From Polyangia bacterium (GTDB taxonomy: Bacteria > Myxococcota_A > Polyangia > Nannocystales > Nannocystaceae): a stretch of DNA of 64,000 nucleotides. The DNA lies in contig JAUIKS010000011.1 of NCBI GenBank assembly GCA_030430565.1, forward strand, positions 186,001 to 250,000. The letters run 5' to 3'. The notes below the pieces were generated by a model. That model was not told where the DNA came from. It did not search any database and was given only the letters and a program-made list of their open reading frames with translations. A program made the position numbers and the translations under genes. Shown here piece after piece: positions 7,278-17,179 of the stretch (the first letter of the stretch is position 1; every line of letters starts with the position of its first letter).

Positions 7278-7850
7278 ATGACGGCCAACAACACCCAGCG
7301 AGCCGAGCAGGCCTACGACATCATCGCCAAGCAGGCGAACAACAACTCGATCATCCAGGGCCTGAGCGGGATCGCGGGCTTCCCGTTCACGCTCGGCGCC
7401 GACGTCGCCGTGATCCCCGTGATCTACCTGCCGCTGTGGAACAACATCCGCGAGCTCTACGAGCGGGCGCCGATGCAGCAGGACGTGGTGGTCCCGTTCT
7501 TGACGAAGATCGCCCCGGACCTGCTCACCGACCTCGCCTTGGACAAGATCCTCGGCTCGGTCCCGATCGCCGGCGTGTACTTCAACGCCATCTGCGCCAA
7601 GGCCATGACCTGGCGGCTCGGCACGCTGTTCGCGTTCATGTCGAGCTGCGGCGGGAGCATCCCCGACGACACGGTCAAGCCGGCGCTCGAGCTGATCCGC
7701 GGGCTGTTCCCGCAGGACCAGATGTTCAAGTTCAAGACCCCCGAGCGCGGGCGCTTCGTCCGCTTCGTCACCGCGACCGGCGGCTCCGATCCGATCAGGA
7801 CGCGGCAGCGGATCGAGGACGCGCTCGCGGCCCTCGAGGGCCGCGAGTAG
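7278..7850 (+). CDS. small hydrophobic protein, DUF697/EcsC-like
   Basis: A 190-aa protein from the ATG at 7278. Hydrophobic segments with glycines and prolines (IIQGLSGIAGFPFTLGADVAVIPVIYLPLW, split here by GADVAV, and LALDKILGSVPIAGVYFNAICAKAM) resemble the hairpin-type membrane segments of DUF697 and EcsC-like proteins. The C-terminal 60 residues are soluble. The stop is only 7 bases before the desaturase start, so the two genes are probably co-transcribed and could act on the same membrane. Function unknown. Confidence 0.7.
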   Translation: MTANNTQRAEQAYDIIAKQANNNSIIQGLSGIAGFPFTLGADVAVIPVIYLPLWNNIRELYERAPMQQDVVVPFLTKIAPDLLTDLALDKILGSVPIAGVYFNAICAKAMTWRLGTLFAFMSSCGGSIPDDTVKPALELIRGLFPQDQMFKFKTPERGRFVRFVTATGGSDPIRTRQRIEDALAALEGRE

Positions 7851-7857
7851 CGAGACG

Positions 7858-8805
7858 ATGGAGGATCGAGGCGACGACGACTGGAGCGTCGACCGTGACG
7901 CGCTGCGCGAGCTGACGCGCGCGCGTCGTGACGGCCCCGGGCTCGCGCGTCTGCTCGTCACCTGCGCGCTGTGTTTCGGCGGCGGCGCGCTGACCGTCGC
8001 GCTCGCGCGCGCCGGCGATCCGCGCTGGCTCGTGACGGTCGCGCTCAGCGCCATCGGCGTCGCCGGCCTGTTCCCGGCGTTGCACGAGGCGGGCCACAAG
8101 ACCGCGTTCCGCAGCGCGCGGCTCAACGAGCTCACGGCCTGGCTCGGCGCGACGATGATGCTGCAGGCGCCGAGCTTCTTTCGCGAGTTTCACTGGCAGC
8201 ACCACCGCGCGACCCAGGACCGCGCGCTCGATCCCGAGATCAGCATGGCGCCGGAGCTGCTCGACGACTGGCCGCGACGACCCTGGGAGTACCTGGCGCT
8301 TGTGTCAGGTCAAGGGCTGATGGTCGGCAAGCTGATGTTCACGCTGAGCTGCGCCGTGATGCCCGGCTGGGCGATGTCCAGCTGGGCGCGGCTGTTCCCC
8401 TTCATCCGCGCGGACCGGCGGCGGCGCGTCGCGTGGGAGAGCCGGCTCGTCATCGCCCTGCTCGCGGCGCTGCTGCTCGCGGCGCGCGTCGTGCCGGGCC
8501 TCGGCTACGCGCTGCTCGCGTGGCCCCTCGCGCACCTGCTGCTCGGCTTCTACTTGATGCCCGAGCACACCGGCCTCGGCGGCGCCGGCTCGCAGCTGCA
8601 GCGCACCCGCACGGTCCGCAGCAACGCGCTCGTCCGCTGGCTCATGTGGAACATGCCCTATCACGCCGAGCACCACGCCTACCCGGGCGTCCCCTTTCAC
8701 TCGCTGCCGGCGCTGCACCGGCGGCTCGCGCCCGCGCTGGTCCACGTCGAGCGCGGGTACATCACCTTTCACCTGCGCGCGATCCGGACCGCGCTCGGGC
8801 GCTGA
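7858..8805 (+). CDS. membrane fatty acid desaturase
   Basis: A 315-aa multi-TM di-iron enzyme that introduces double bonds into acyl chains. The three His boxes are present: HEAGH (residue 76), HWQHH (about 111) and HAEHH (about 269), with an extra MPEHTG near 236. Hydrophobic segments fall between them in the usual layout. It follows the small hydrophobic protein by 7 bases. It belongs to the FA_desaturase superfamily; the exact substrate (acyl-lipid, sphingolipid or carotenoid) cannot be told from sequence. Confidence 0.88.
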   Translation: MEDRGDDDWSVDRDALRELTRARRDGPGLARLLVTCALCFGGGALTVALARAGDPRWLVTVALSAIGVAGLFPALHEAGHKTAFRSARLNELTAWLGATMMLQAPSFFREFHWQHHRATQDRALDPEISMAPELLDDWPRRPWEYLALVSGQGLMVGKLMFTLSCAVMPGWAMSSWARLFPFIRADRRRRVAWESRLVIALLAALLLAARVVPGLGYALLAWPLAHLLLGFYLMPEHTGLGGAGSQLQRTRTVRSNALVRWLMWNMPYHAEHHAYPGVPFHSLPALHRRLAPALVHVERGYITFHLRAIRTALGR

Positions 8806-8854
8806 GTACCGGTTGCGCGGCGCGAGGAGTTCACCTATTCAGGAGAGCGCGCGC

Positions 8855-9226
8855 ATGGCCGATCCAACGGATAAACCGGCAGATGACTCCGCCTGTGACG
8901 AGCACGAGCACGGCGGGCTCCCCGGCAGCGCGCGCCCGAGCGCCGCGTTTCGTCGCGCGGTCGAGATCTTCAAGGCGCTCGGCGACGAGGCCCGGCTGCG
9001 GACGCTCGAGACGCTCGAGCGCGCGGGCGAGGTCTGCGTGAGCGAGCTGGCCGCGAGCTCCAACGAGGGCGTCTCGACCGTCTCGCACCGGCTGAGGCTG
9101 CTGCGCTCGGCCGGCCTCGTCCGGCGACGACGCGCCGGCAAGCACGTCTACTACGCGCTCGCCGATGAGCACGTCGCGCGCCTGGTCTCCGACGCGCTCG
9201 ACCACGCGAGCGAAGACGTCCGCTGA
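8855..9226 (+). CDS. ArsR/SmtB-family zinc-type repressor
   Basis: A 123-aa winged-helix metal sensor; start at 8855 with AGGAG 9 bases upstream. The HTH is VSELAASSNEGVSTVSHRLRLL and the wing HVYYAL. Both classical metal sites appear to be kept. The alpha5 site DEH...DHASE has exactly the D-x-H, +11 H, +3 E spacing of SmtB. The alpha3N site has CVSE, with an N-terminal CDEHEH that could supply the remaining ligands. Such proteins repress efflux genes until zinc binds. No transporter gene is next to it, and I found no clear 12-2-12 operator upstream. Confidence 0.9.
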   Translation: MADPTDKPADDSACDEHEHGGLPGSARPSAAFRRAVEIFKALGDEARLRTLETLERAGEVCVSELAASSNEGVSTVSHRLRLLRSAGLVRRRRAGKHVYYALADEHVARLVSDALDHASEDVR

Positions 9227-9340
9227 GCCGCCGCGTCTGCGGGTTCCTTCGTCTACGCGCGGTCGCGCAATCATCACAGTCAACGGTGATACAGTCCGGT
9301 CGACTCGCGCGCGCGCGCGCCTCAAGGACGAAGCATCGCC

Positions 9341-9901
9341 ATGACCCGGACACTCTCAGGACCCCTCACCACGCTCCCGACCATCGCGGCGCTCCTGTTC
9401 GCGCTCTCGACCCCCGCGACCGGCTGCGGCGACAGCGGCACGAGCTCGACCTCGAGCGAGACCGACAGCCACGAGCACACCGACACCGACCACGAGCACA
9501 CGACGGGCGGATCGGACGGCACGTCCAGCGGCGGCAGCAGCAGCGACGCGACCGCGGGCGGCTCGACGACGGACGCCAGCGGCTCCGCCACCGACGGCGG
9601 CTCGACCGGAGAGCCCGACCCGGAGGAGATCGAGATGTGCCTCGAGGAGGTCGACGAAGACGACGCGTGCGGCGAGTGCGGGTGCAACAACTGCCTGCCC
9701 GAGCTCCAGGCCTGCGAGGACGACGAGGGCTGCGTGGCGATCCGCGAGTGCGCGCGCGAGAACATGTGCACCGGGCTCGACTGCCTCGAGTTCTGCCAAG
9801 AGATCATCGACATGTACGGCGGGCTCGTCGGGCCCAGCGCGATGCAGGCCCTGGTCGTGAGCGGCTGCATCGACGCCGAGTGCCCGGGCCTGTGCTCGTG
9901 A
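9341..9901 (+). CDS. Cys-rich lipoprotein with Ser/Thr/Gly/Asp linker
   Basis: A 186-aa secreted lipoprotein. The signal peptide ends in a lipobox-like ATGC, giving Cys29. Residues 30-95 form a low-complexity linker that includes a His-rich stretch (SHEHTDTDHEH) able to bind metal. The C-terminal 90 residues hold about 14 cysteines (CGECGCNNC, CLEFC, CIDAEC), so a disulfide-knit domain is likely. AAGGA upstream fits translation. This linker-plus-Cys-domain design is typical of myxobacterial surface lipoproteins. Partner unknown. Confidence 0.8.
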   Translation: MTRTLSGPLTTLPTIAALLFALSTPATGCGDSGTSSTSSETDSHEHTDTDHEHTTGGSDGTSSGGSSSDATAGGSTTDASGSATDGGSTGEPDPEEIEMCLEEVDEDDACGECGCNNCLPELQACEDDEGCVAIRECARENMCTGLDCLEFCQEIIDMYGGLVGPSAMQALVVSGCIDAECPGLCS

Positions 9902-9905
9902 CGTA

Positions 9906-10030
9906 GCAGCCCGTGGCGAGAGTCCACGCGCCGTCTCACTTGGTCTTTCCGCCGCTGGCTTCGTTTCGCCGCCTCGCCAGCGACGAAAATTCCGGCTCGA
10001 GCCGGCACGCGGACTCTCGCCACGGTCTGC
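9906..10030. repeat. long imperfect inverted repeat; possible structured RNA
   Basis: Arms 9906-9932 and 10004-10030 (27 bases) pair with about three mismatches; the core 9911-9925 with 10011-10025 is a perfect 15 bp. Inside the 71-base loop are a CGCTGGC/GCCAGCG pair and the palindrome GGCTCGAGCC. No T run follows. It fills most of the 312-base gap before cysS. It could be a leader or RNA element, a Rho-type terminator hairpin, or a small non-autonomous repeat. Confidence 0.5.
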
Positions 10031-10213
10031 TAGCGCCACGCGAGCCGAGCGAACGAGCCCGAACGCCAGCCGCGAGGTCGAGCGCTCCCGCGAACCGCGG
10101 GCCGCTGCGGCCGGGCGGCCGCCATTGCCCGCGACCGGCATCCGGGCTAGACCGATCGTCCGTACGGCCCCGCCGATCGGGGTCACGAACAACACAACAC
10201 AAATTCCACCATC

Positions 10214-11824
<1,611 letters not shown>

Positions 11825-11845
11825 TCTCTACTTTCTTGATGATCC

Positions 11846-11883
11846 CCGCGTGATCGCGCTTTGGGGCGGTCACGCGGTTTTTT
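11846..11883 (+). terminator. Rho-independent terminator of cysS
   Basis: CCGCGTGA (11846-11853) pairs with TCACGCGG (11870-11877), followed by six T. It lies 22 bases after the cysS stop. Confidence 0.8.
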
Positions 11884-11982
11884 GGTTGTCCTTGTCGATC
11901 TTGTCGATCTTCTTCGCTCCCGCCGCTGAGACGCTCTTGGGCTCTCGAGGTGGTGATCGACGACTCTGCCTCTGCCAGAGCT

Positions 11983-12032
11983 GCTGCGCTGCAGCGCTGC
12001 TGCGCTGCAGTGCTGCAGTGCTGCAGCGCAGC
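11983..12032. repeat. CTG/GCA-rich repeat with terminal inverted repeats
   Basis: GCTGCGCTGCAG (11983-11994) pairs perfectly with CTGCAGCGCAGC (12021-12032), with GCTGC and GCTGCAGT iterations between. It lies in the spacer upstream of the ankyrin gene. Confidence 0.6.
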
Positions 12033-12078
12033 GGAACAAGGCTCGACAGTCTTGAAGAAAAACGACCGGAAAGAGTGG

Positions 12079-12084
12079 TATTGC
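12079..12084 (+). promoter_or_regulatory. -10-like box TATTGC, leaderless pattern
   Basis: Ends 7 bases before the ATG at 12092. A weaker match than the others. Confidence 0.25.
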
Positions 12085-12091
12085 CCGGGCG

Positions 12092-13378
12092 ATGTCGGAG
12101 CGTGACGGCGAGCTGATCAAGGCGATTAATGACCAAGACGTGGCGGCGGTGCGGCGGCTGCTCGCGGGCGGCGCGGATCCGAATTGCCACGATGAATATG
12201 AGAACACCGCGGTCGGGGTGGCGACGGACAAGGCGCGCTGGGGCGAGGCGGCGCCGGGTCTCGAGATCCTGCGCGCGCTGCTGGCTGCGGGGGCCGACCC
12301 GAATCGCGTGGGCGCGTACCAGTCGCCGCCGCTGCACAGCGCGGCCCATCGGGGAGATGACGCGATCTGCCGCGCGCTGGTCGAGGGCGGCGCGGATGTC
12401 CGCGCGGTGGAGCCCTCGGGCGATCGGCACTCGACGCTGCTGGCCGCCTGCTCGGGCGCGCTGGTGTGGCTGATCGAGCTGTGTCTCGAGGCAGGCGCCG
12501 ATGTGCGCCACGTGAGCGCGCAGGGCCACACCGCGATGCACTACGTGATGGACCTGCCGAGCTACGTCGAGGACAAGCGCGCGCGCTTCGAGGCGGCCGC
12601 CGAGCGCCTGCTCGCGGCCGGCGCGGCGCTCGAGACGGTCAACGGCGAGTGGGGGGCGCCGCTGCACTGGGCCGCCGGGCGCGGCGCGAACGTCCGCGGC
12701 GTCGAGTGGCTGCTGGCCAAGGGGTGCTCGCTGAGGGTCGCTACGCCGAAGGGCGCGCGACCGATCCACGAGGCCGCGCGCATGGGCAACGGGGCGGTGA
12801 TCGAGGCGCTGGTGAAGGCGGGCGCGGACGTCGACGCGGTCGACGGGGCTGGGCTCGCGCCGCTGCACTACGCGTGCGAGCGACCCAGTGGGACCGGCGA
12901 CGCGGTCGCGCGCTTGCTGGCGGCGGGCGCGGAGGTCAACGCGCGCGCGCGCGATGGGAGGACGCCGCTGGTGGTCGCTATCGCGAGCAAGAAGACCGGC
13001 GCGAAGCTGAAGGGGGACGAGGCGCGGGTGTTCTCCGCGCTGCTCTCGGCGGAGGTCGACGCGAACGTGAAGACGGCGTCCAAGACGACGCCGCTGCACC
13101 TGTTCGCGCGGGTCGGCGAGGCGGAGCTGATCCGCCAGGCCGTCGAGCGCGGCGCGCCGCTCGAGGCGCGAAGCAAGCACGGGTGGACCGCGCTGCACGT
13201 CGCGTGCGCGCGCGCTGATCCAGCGGCCGCGTCGGCGCTGCTGACGGCCGGAGCCGATCGCGACGCGGGCACTCGGCGGGCGCGGTCGCTCAAGAAGCGA
13301 AAATTCCCGGCCGGCACGACGCCGCGCGCGATCGCGGAGAGCCTGGGGCACGACGAAGTCGCGGCGCTGCTGCGCTAG
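12092..13378 (+). CDS. ankyrin-repeat protein
   Basis: A 428-aa protein made almost entirely of about 11 ankyrin repeats, with recurrent units such as LLAGGADPN, LHSAAHRGDD, TAMHYVMD, LHWAAGRG, IHEAARMGN, LHYACERP, TALHVACARA and a final AIAESLGHDEVAALL. There is no signal peptide or enzymatic domain. Ankyrin arrays mediate protein-protein contacts, so a cytoplasmic scaffold or inhibitor is likely. Two repeats are separated by longer inserts (for example VEDKRARFEAAAERLLAAG). It ends 13 bases from the convergent DUF4215 gene. Confidence 0.93.
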   Translation: MSERDGELIKAINDQDVAAVRRLLAGGADPNCHDEYENTAVGVATDKARWGEAAPGLEILRALLAAGADPNRVGAYQSPPLHSAAHRGDDAICRALVEGGADVRAVEPSGDRHSTLLAACSGALVWLIELCLEAGADVRHVSAQGHTAMHYVMDLPSYVEDKRARFEAAAERLLAAGAALETVNGEWGAPLHWAAGRGANVRGVEWLLAKGCSLRVATPKGARPIHEAARMGNGAVIEALVKAGADVDAVDGAGLAPLHYACERPSGTGDAVARLLAAGAEVNARARDGRTPLVVAIASKKTGAKLKGDEARVFSALLSAEVDANVKTASKTTPLHLFARVGEAELIRQAVERGAPLEARSKHGWTALHVACARADPAAASALLTAGADRDAGTRRARSLKKRKFPAGTTPRAIAESLGHDEVAALLR

Positions 13379-13391
13379 CGAGCCGCGCCGA

Positions 13392-14750
13392 CTAGTTGAC
13401 GCAGGTCCACATCACGGTCTGGCAGGCGATGGGGCCCTCGCCGTCGGACCCGCAGTTGCCGCCGTTCCAGTTGCCGATCGAGAAGAACTTGCTGCCGGGG
13501 TTGCTGCACGAGTTCCCGCCGCCGCAGTAGCTGCAGATGTTGCCGCAGGTCCCGCCGTACTGACCGACGGTGTTGTAGCCGAGGCTCTGGCAGATCTTGA
13601 TCGGGTGGAACTGACCGCCGCCGGGCTGCGAGTGGGAGACCCAGGCCTCCTGGGGCGTCGCGGTGCAGACGACCCAGGGCGTGTTGTGGTGGGGGTCGAC
13701 GCCGGCGTCGCAGGCCTGCGCGACCTCCTCGACACAGTTGGCGTCGCAGCCGTCGCCGTTGCTGTTGTTGCCGTCGTCGCACTCCTCGCCCGCGGTCATG
13801 TTGACGACCCCGTCGCCGCACTCCACCGGCGAGCAGTCGGCGTCGCAATTCGCGGTCTCGCCGCCCTCGTCGCACAGCTCGCCGGCCGCGAGGTTGAGCT
13901 TGGAGTCGCCGCACATCGCCGGCGTGCAGTCCGAGTTGCAGTCGATCGACTCCCCGCCGCCGTCGCACTGCTCGACGCCGGCCTGCACGAAGCCGTCGCC
14001 GCAGCTCGCGTTGAGGCAGGAGTCGAGGCAGGCGTCGGTGTTGTCGGCGTTGCCGTCGTCACACTCGTCGTTCCCGTTGATGACGCCGTCACCGCAGCTC
14101 GCCGAGGCGCACGAGTTGCTGCACGCGTCATCGTCGACGTCGTTGCCGTCGTCGCAGCCCTCGACGCCCTCCCACACGATCCCGTCGCCGCAGCTCGCGG
14201 CGGCGCAGTCGTTGAGGCAGCCGTCGCCCTCGTTGGGGTTGCCGTCGTCGCACTCCTCGACCCCCTCGTTGATCAGGCCGTCGCCGCAGACGGCGCTCTC
14301 GCAGGCGTTGAGGCAGTCGTCGTTGTTGGAGGTGTTGCCGTCGTCGCACTCCTCCTCCCCCACCCAGGTCACGCCGTCGCCGCAGCGCGCCTCGACGCAG
14401 TCGCTGAGGCAGGCGTCGCCGTCGTCGTCGTTGCCGTCGTCACACTCTTCGGCGCCCTCGACCTCGCCGTCACCGCAGACGACCTCGTCGCTCTCAGTCG
14501 GGTCGGTCATCCCGGCGCTGGCGCTGTCGGGCTCGGTCGTCATCGCGCCGGTCTGGCCGCCCGCGGTCGTCCCGAGCGACGTCCCGGCGGTCGCCTCGGT
14601 CACGCTGGTCGTCGTCATCACGCCGCCCGTGCCGGTGCCCACGGGCACGGTCGTGAAGCCCGAGGCCGAGTCGTCGGGCCGCCCGTCATCGCCGCAGGCG
14701 AGCGCGAGGGACATCAGGAGCAGAGGGGCGACCAGTAGATTCGAGCGCAT
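13392..14750 (-). CDS. DUF4215-repeat Cys-rich lipoprotein
   Basis: A 452-aa secreted lipoprotein. The start is the ATG at 14750 with GAAGG upstream; the lipobox is LALAC. A Ser/Thr/Gly linker leads into about nine Cys repeats of the form CGDGxxxxGxEECDDGNxxxxDxCxxxC (DUF4215, known from myxobacterial surface proteins), of which two or three are degenerate (for example EQCDGGGESIDC). The C-terminal 120 residues are a different Gly/Asn/Cys-rich domain (CGNICSYCGGGNSC). Repeats of this kind are Asp-rich and may bind calcium. Two tandem 14-base boxes lie upstream, shared with the gene at 24605. Confidence 0.9.
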   Translation of the reverse strand: MRSNLLVAPLLLMSLALACGDDGRPDDSASGFTTVPVGTGTGGVMTTTSVTEATAGTSLGTTAGGQTGAMTTEPDSASAGMTDPTESDEVVCGDGEVEGAEECDDGNDDDGDACLSDCVEARCGDGVTWVGEEECDDGNTSNNDDCLNACESAVCGDGLINEGVEECDDGNPNEGDGCLNDCAAASCGDGIVWEGVEGCDDGNDVDDDACSNSCASASCGDGVINGNDECDDGNADNTDACLDSCLNASCGDGFVQAGVEQCDGGGESIDCNSDCTPAMCGDSKLNLAAGELCDEGGETANCDADCSPVECGDGVVNMTAGEECDDGNNSNGDGCDANCVEEVAQACDAGVDPHHNTPWVVCTATPQEAWVSHSQPGGGQFHPIKICQSLGYNTVGQYGGTCGNICSYCGGGNSCSNPGSKFFSIGNWNGGNCGSDGEGPIACQTVMWTCVN

Positions 14751-14781
14751 GACGTCTTGACCTTCGCAGGTTTTACAGGTC

Positions 14782-14809
14782 TTTATAAGCATGTTTTTAT
14801 AAACATGTT
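14782..14809 (-). promoter_or_regulatory. tandem 14-base boxes (AACATGYTTATAAA)
   Basis: Read on the minus strand: AACATGTTTATAAA (14796-14809) followed directly by AACATGCTTATAAA (14782-14795). They lie 31-59 bases upstream of the ATG at 14750 in an AT-rich island of an otherwise GC-rich spacer. They could be activator or repressor sites, or could contain a TATAAA promoter element. The same arrangement occurs at 24570-24597. Confidence 0.65.
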
Positions 14810-15001
14810 TTTTTGGTCATATATAGATGAGCGAGGCGCCGGCGCGACGCGATTTCGTCCGGACGGCCGCCCGCGCGCGAGTCCGGCCGCGGCGCGCCCG
14901 GCGAGCCGCGGCCGCCCCACGAGCGGCGCCGCGACCCGCCGCCCGACGCACCGTGATCTCCACGCGAGCCGGCGCCGCGCCGCGACCCGCCGCGGCTGTG
15001 A

Positions 15002-15007
15002 TATAAG
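15002..15007 (+). promoter_or_regulatory. -10-like box TATAAG, leaderless pattern
   Basis: Ends 9 bases before the TTG at 15017, with TG one base upstream (extended -10 type). No ribosome site. Confidence 0.45.
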
Positions 15008-15016
15008 TGCTCCCCT

Positions 15017-16552
15017 TTGCCTGTCAGCGACCCAAGCGCTCCCCCCCGCGCCCACGACCCGCCGTCCACGCCGCGGACCTACGTCTACGCGGATCACGTG
15101 GTGCTCGGGGGCGCGCAAGCGCCCTTGCGCGTCGCGCCGGCGCTGCTCGAGCTCGCGGGCCGCCACATCACGGCGGTCAGCGAACTCTCGCGCGATGACC
15201 CGGCGCTCGCGCGCGCCCGCGCGCGCGTCCCCGCCGAGGCCTTCATCGACCTGGGGGACCGGCTGCTCTCGCCCGCGTTCATCAACGCGCACACGCACCT
15301 CTCGATGATCGCGCTGCGCGGGCTGGGCGGCGACGCCGGGGCCCGGGAGAACGTCGTCGAGCAGTTCTTCTTCGAGATCGAGAGCGCGCTGGAGCCCGCG
15401 GACATCCGCGCGTTCACGCGGCTCGGGGCGTTCGAGTGCCTGCTCTCGGGGACCGCCGTGGTCTGGGATCACTACTACGCCGGCCTCGAGGTCGCGGCGG
15501 GGCTCCGCGACGCGGGCTTGGCGGGCGTCGTCGCGCCGACGCTGCAGGATCTCGAGGGCCCCGGCGCCGACGCCTGGCGCGCGCAGCTAGAGGCGACGCG
15601 GGCGCTCGACGACGACGCGAGCATGGCCGAGGCCGGCGTGCTCGCGGCCCTGGGCCCGCACGCGACCGACACGGTCAGCCCGACGCTGTGGCGCGCCGCG
15701 AGCGAGCTCGCGGGCGAGCGCGCGCTGCCGCTGCACGCCCACCTCGCGCAGTCCTACGAGGAGTACGCGCGGGCGCTCGAGCGTCACGGCTGCAGCCCGC
15801 TCGAGCTGCTCACGCGCGAGCGGCTGCTCGACGGCCCGCCGCGATCGCTCTTGGTGCACGGGCTGTTCCTCACCGACCGTGACCTCGCGCGGCTCGACCC
15901 CCAGCGCCACGTGCTCGGGCTGTGCCCCTACTCCCAGCTGCAGTTCGGCTTCCTCGCCGACGTCGCCGCCTGGACGCGCGCGCGCGTCCCCTGGATCGTG
16001 GCGACGGACGCGGCCGCGTGCAACGACGTGATGGGCGTGCAGCGAGAGCTCCGCCTGGTCGCGGGGACACGCGCGCACGCGATCGTCGAGTCGCCTGTGT
16101 TTAGCGAGTTTCGGCGCACGGGCGCGCTGCCGGACGCGCGCGCGATCCGAGCGCTCCGAGCCCAGCGCCAGCGGGAGCGCGCGCCGCTGGGCGACCCGGG
16201 GTTCTTGCTCTCGCGCGTTTGGTCTGTCCCCGGAGACATGCACCCGAAGATGCCCTGTGGGAGGATCGAGGCGGGGCGCTGGGCGCACCTCGCGGTCTGG
16301 GACCTCGAGCACCCCGCGCTGTGGCCTGGGAGCGACCCGCTGCGCGCGCTCACCCACGGCGACGCGACCGCCGCGCTCGACGGCCTGATGATCGGCGGGC
16401 GCTGGATCGGCGAGCGCGGACGGTTTCACGCGAGCGTGCGCGAGCAGCCTTCGTACCGCGCCGCGCAGCGGGAGGCGCGAGCGCGCCTGCGCGGGCTCCT
16501 CGACCGCCTCGGCCTGCCGTCGCCGCGCTTCGGGCCGCTGCGCGACCGCTGA
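15017..16552 (+). CDS. amidohydrolase-family metal hydrolase/deaminase
   Basis: A 511-aa protein of the cytosine-deaminase/TrzA-SsnA-like branch. A TGA at 14999 rules out a longer frame, so the TTG at 15017 is the first start. The N-terminal beta-sandwich precedes the barrel. Metal ligands: NAHTHL (about 90), HAHLAQ (about 240), VHGLFL (about 277) and ATDAAACND (about 330), where most relatives have SDSAASN-type residues. Family enzymes hydrolyse C-N bonds in purines, triazines or guanidino compounds; the substrate cannot be told here. A C-terminal composite sandwich segment (DGLMIGGRWI) is intact. Confidence 0.88.
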   Translation: MPVSDPSAPPRAHDPPSTPRTYVYADHVVLGGAQAPLRVAPALLELAGRHITAVSELSRDDPALARARARVPAEAFIDLGDRLLSPAFINAHTHLSMIALRGLGGDAGARENVVEQFFFEIESALEPADIRAFTRLGAFECLLSGTAVVWDHYYAGLEVAAGLRDAGLAGVVAPTLQDLEGPGADAWRAQLEATRALDDDASMAEAGVLAALGPHATDTVSPTLWRAASELAGERALPLHAHLAQSYEEYARALERHGCSPLELLTRERLLDGPPRSLLVHGLFLTDRDLARLDPQRHVLGLCPYSQLQFGFLADVAAWTRARVPWIVATDAAACNDVMGVQRELRLVAGTRAHAIVESPVFSEFRRTGALPDARAIRALRAQRQRERAPLGDPGFLLSRVWSVPGDMHPKMPCGRIEAGRWAHLAVWDLEHPALWPGSDPLRALTHGDATAALDGLMIGGRWIGERGRFHASVREQPSYRAAQREARARLRGLLDRLGLPSPRFGPLRDR

Positions 16553-16600
16553 CGCGCGTGCGGGCGACGCGAAGCGCGTCTTCTACAAACTAAAATCTAC

Positions 16601-16632
16601 AAAAAAAATGCGCCGCCAGTCCGTGGCGGCGC
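16601..16632 (-). terminator. Rho-independent terminator on the minus strand
   Basis: GCGCCGCC/GGCGGCGC (16610-16617 with 16625-16632), followed on the minus strand by eight T (16601-16608). It faces transcripts coming from the right, where the nearest stop codon is 550 bases away. It may also serve the amidohydrolase gene weakly in the other direction. Confidence 0.75.
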
Positions 16633-17179
16633 GGCGCGAGTCACCCGCCCCGAGACGCCGCGCGCGCCTTGTGGGACGATGGGCGCGCGCGAGAGCGGGC
16701 GCTCGCATGGTTGCTATCTTCCTTTGCGTGGAATGCCGCTCACTCCATGAACGACGTGCTGGAGACGCTACCTCCTTTGGCGATACGTGTGCCGAGGGGG
16801 GTGGTGGAGTCACCAGGCGCCCGGTGCCATAAGAGCGGACGTCTGGTGGTTTGGAAGCGCTGAGCTCGCGCCGAGGACATACGGTGACGCGGGCCCAGCG
16901 AGGTCGTCCGCGACCTCAGCCGTTGAATAAGCACGCACCGTGCCAGCCCCACGCCCTCGAGGTTTCGCGGACATAGCGAGCTCGCGCGCCGCGACGAAGC
17001 AAGATCTGCACAGCGCTACGCGCCGCCGGAACGCAGTCCTTGCTCAGTAGGCAAATCTGGCTCAACGGGCATCATGCAAAATCGGCGTCGCGTCATCGCG
17101 CGCCGGCCGAACCAATGCACTATCACGCACTCGCCGTCGCGGATGAGGACTCCTCAAGGCGCGCGGACGAGCCGCGCCG
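16633..17179. other. 547-base stretch without a recognisable gene
   Basis: Short ORFs here lack protein-like composition. A hairpin at 16900-16917 (GAGGTCG/CGACCTC) and the minus-strand terminator at its left end are the only signals I see. A minus-strand RNA between the activator gene and that terminator is possible. Confidence 0.4.

Noticed and set aside
9273..9290. ATCAC-N8-GTGAT as a CRP-type site upstream of the lipoprotein gene at 9341
   Set aside because: Only five bases per arm and does not match the CRP core spacing; too short to trust.
13740..14480. Regular direct repeats that look array-like
   Set aside because: They encode DUF4215 units in frame with variable lengths; not CRISPR, as spacers and repeats are both coding.
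16900..16917. Hairpin GAGGTCG/CGACCTC as terminator or operator
   Set aside because: No T run, single copy and no adjacent gene start; noted only as part of the empty stretch.
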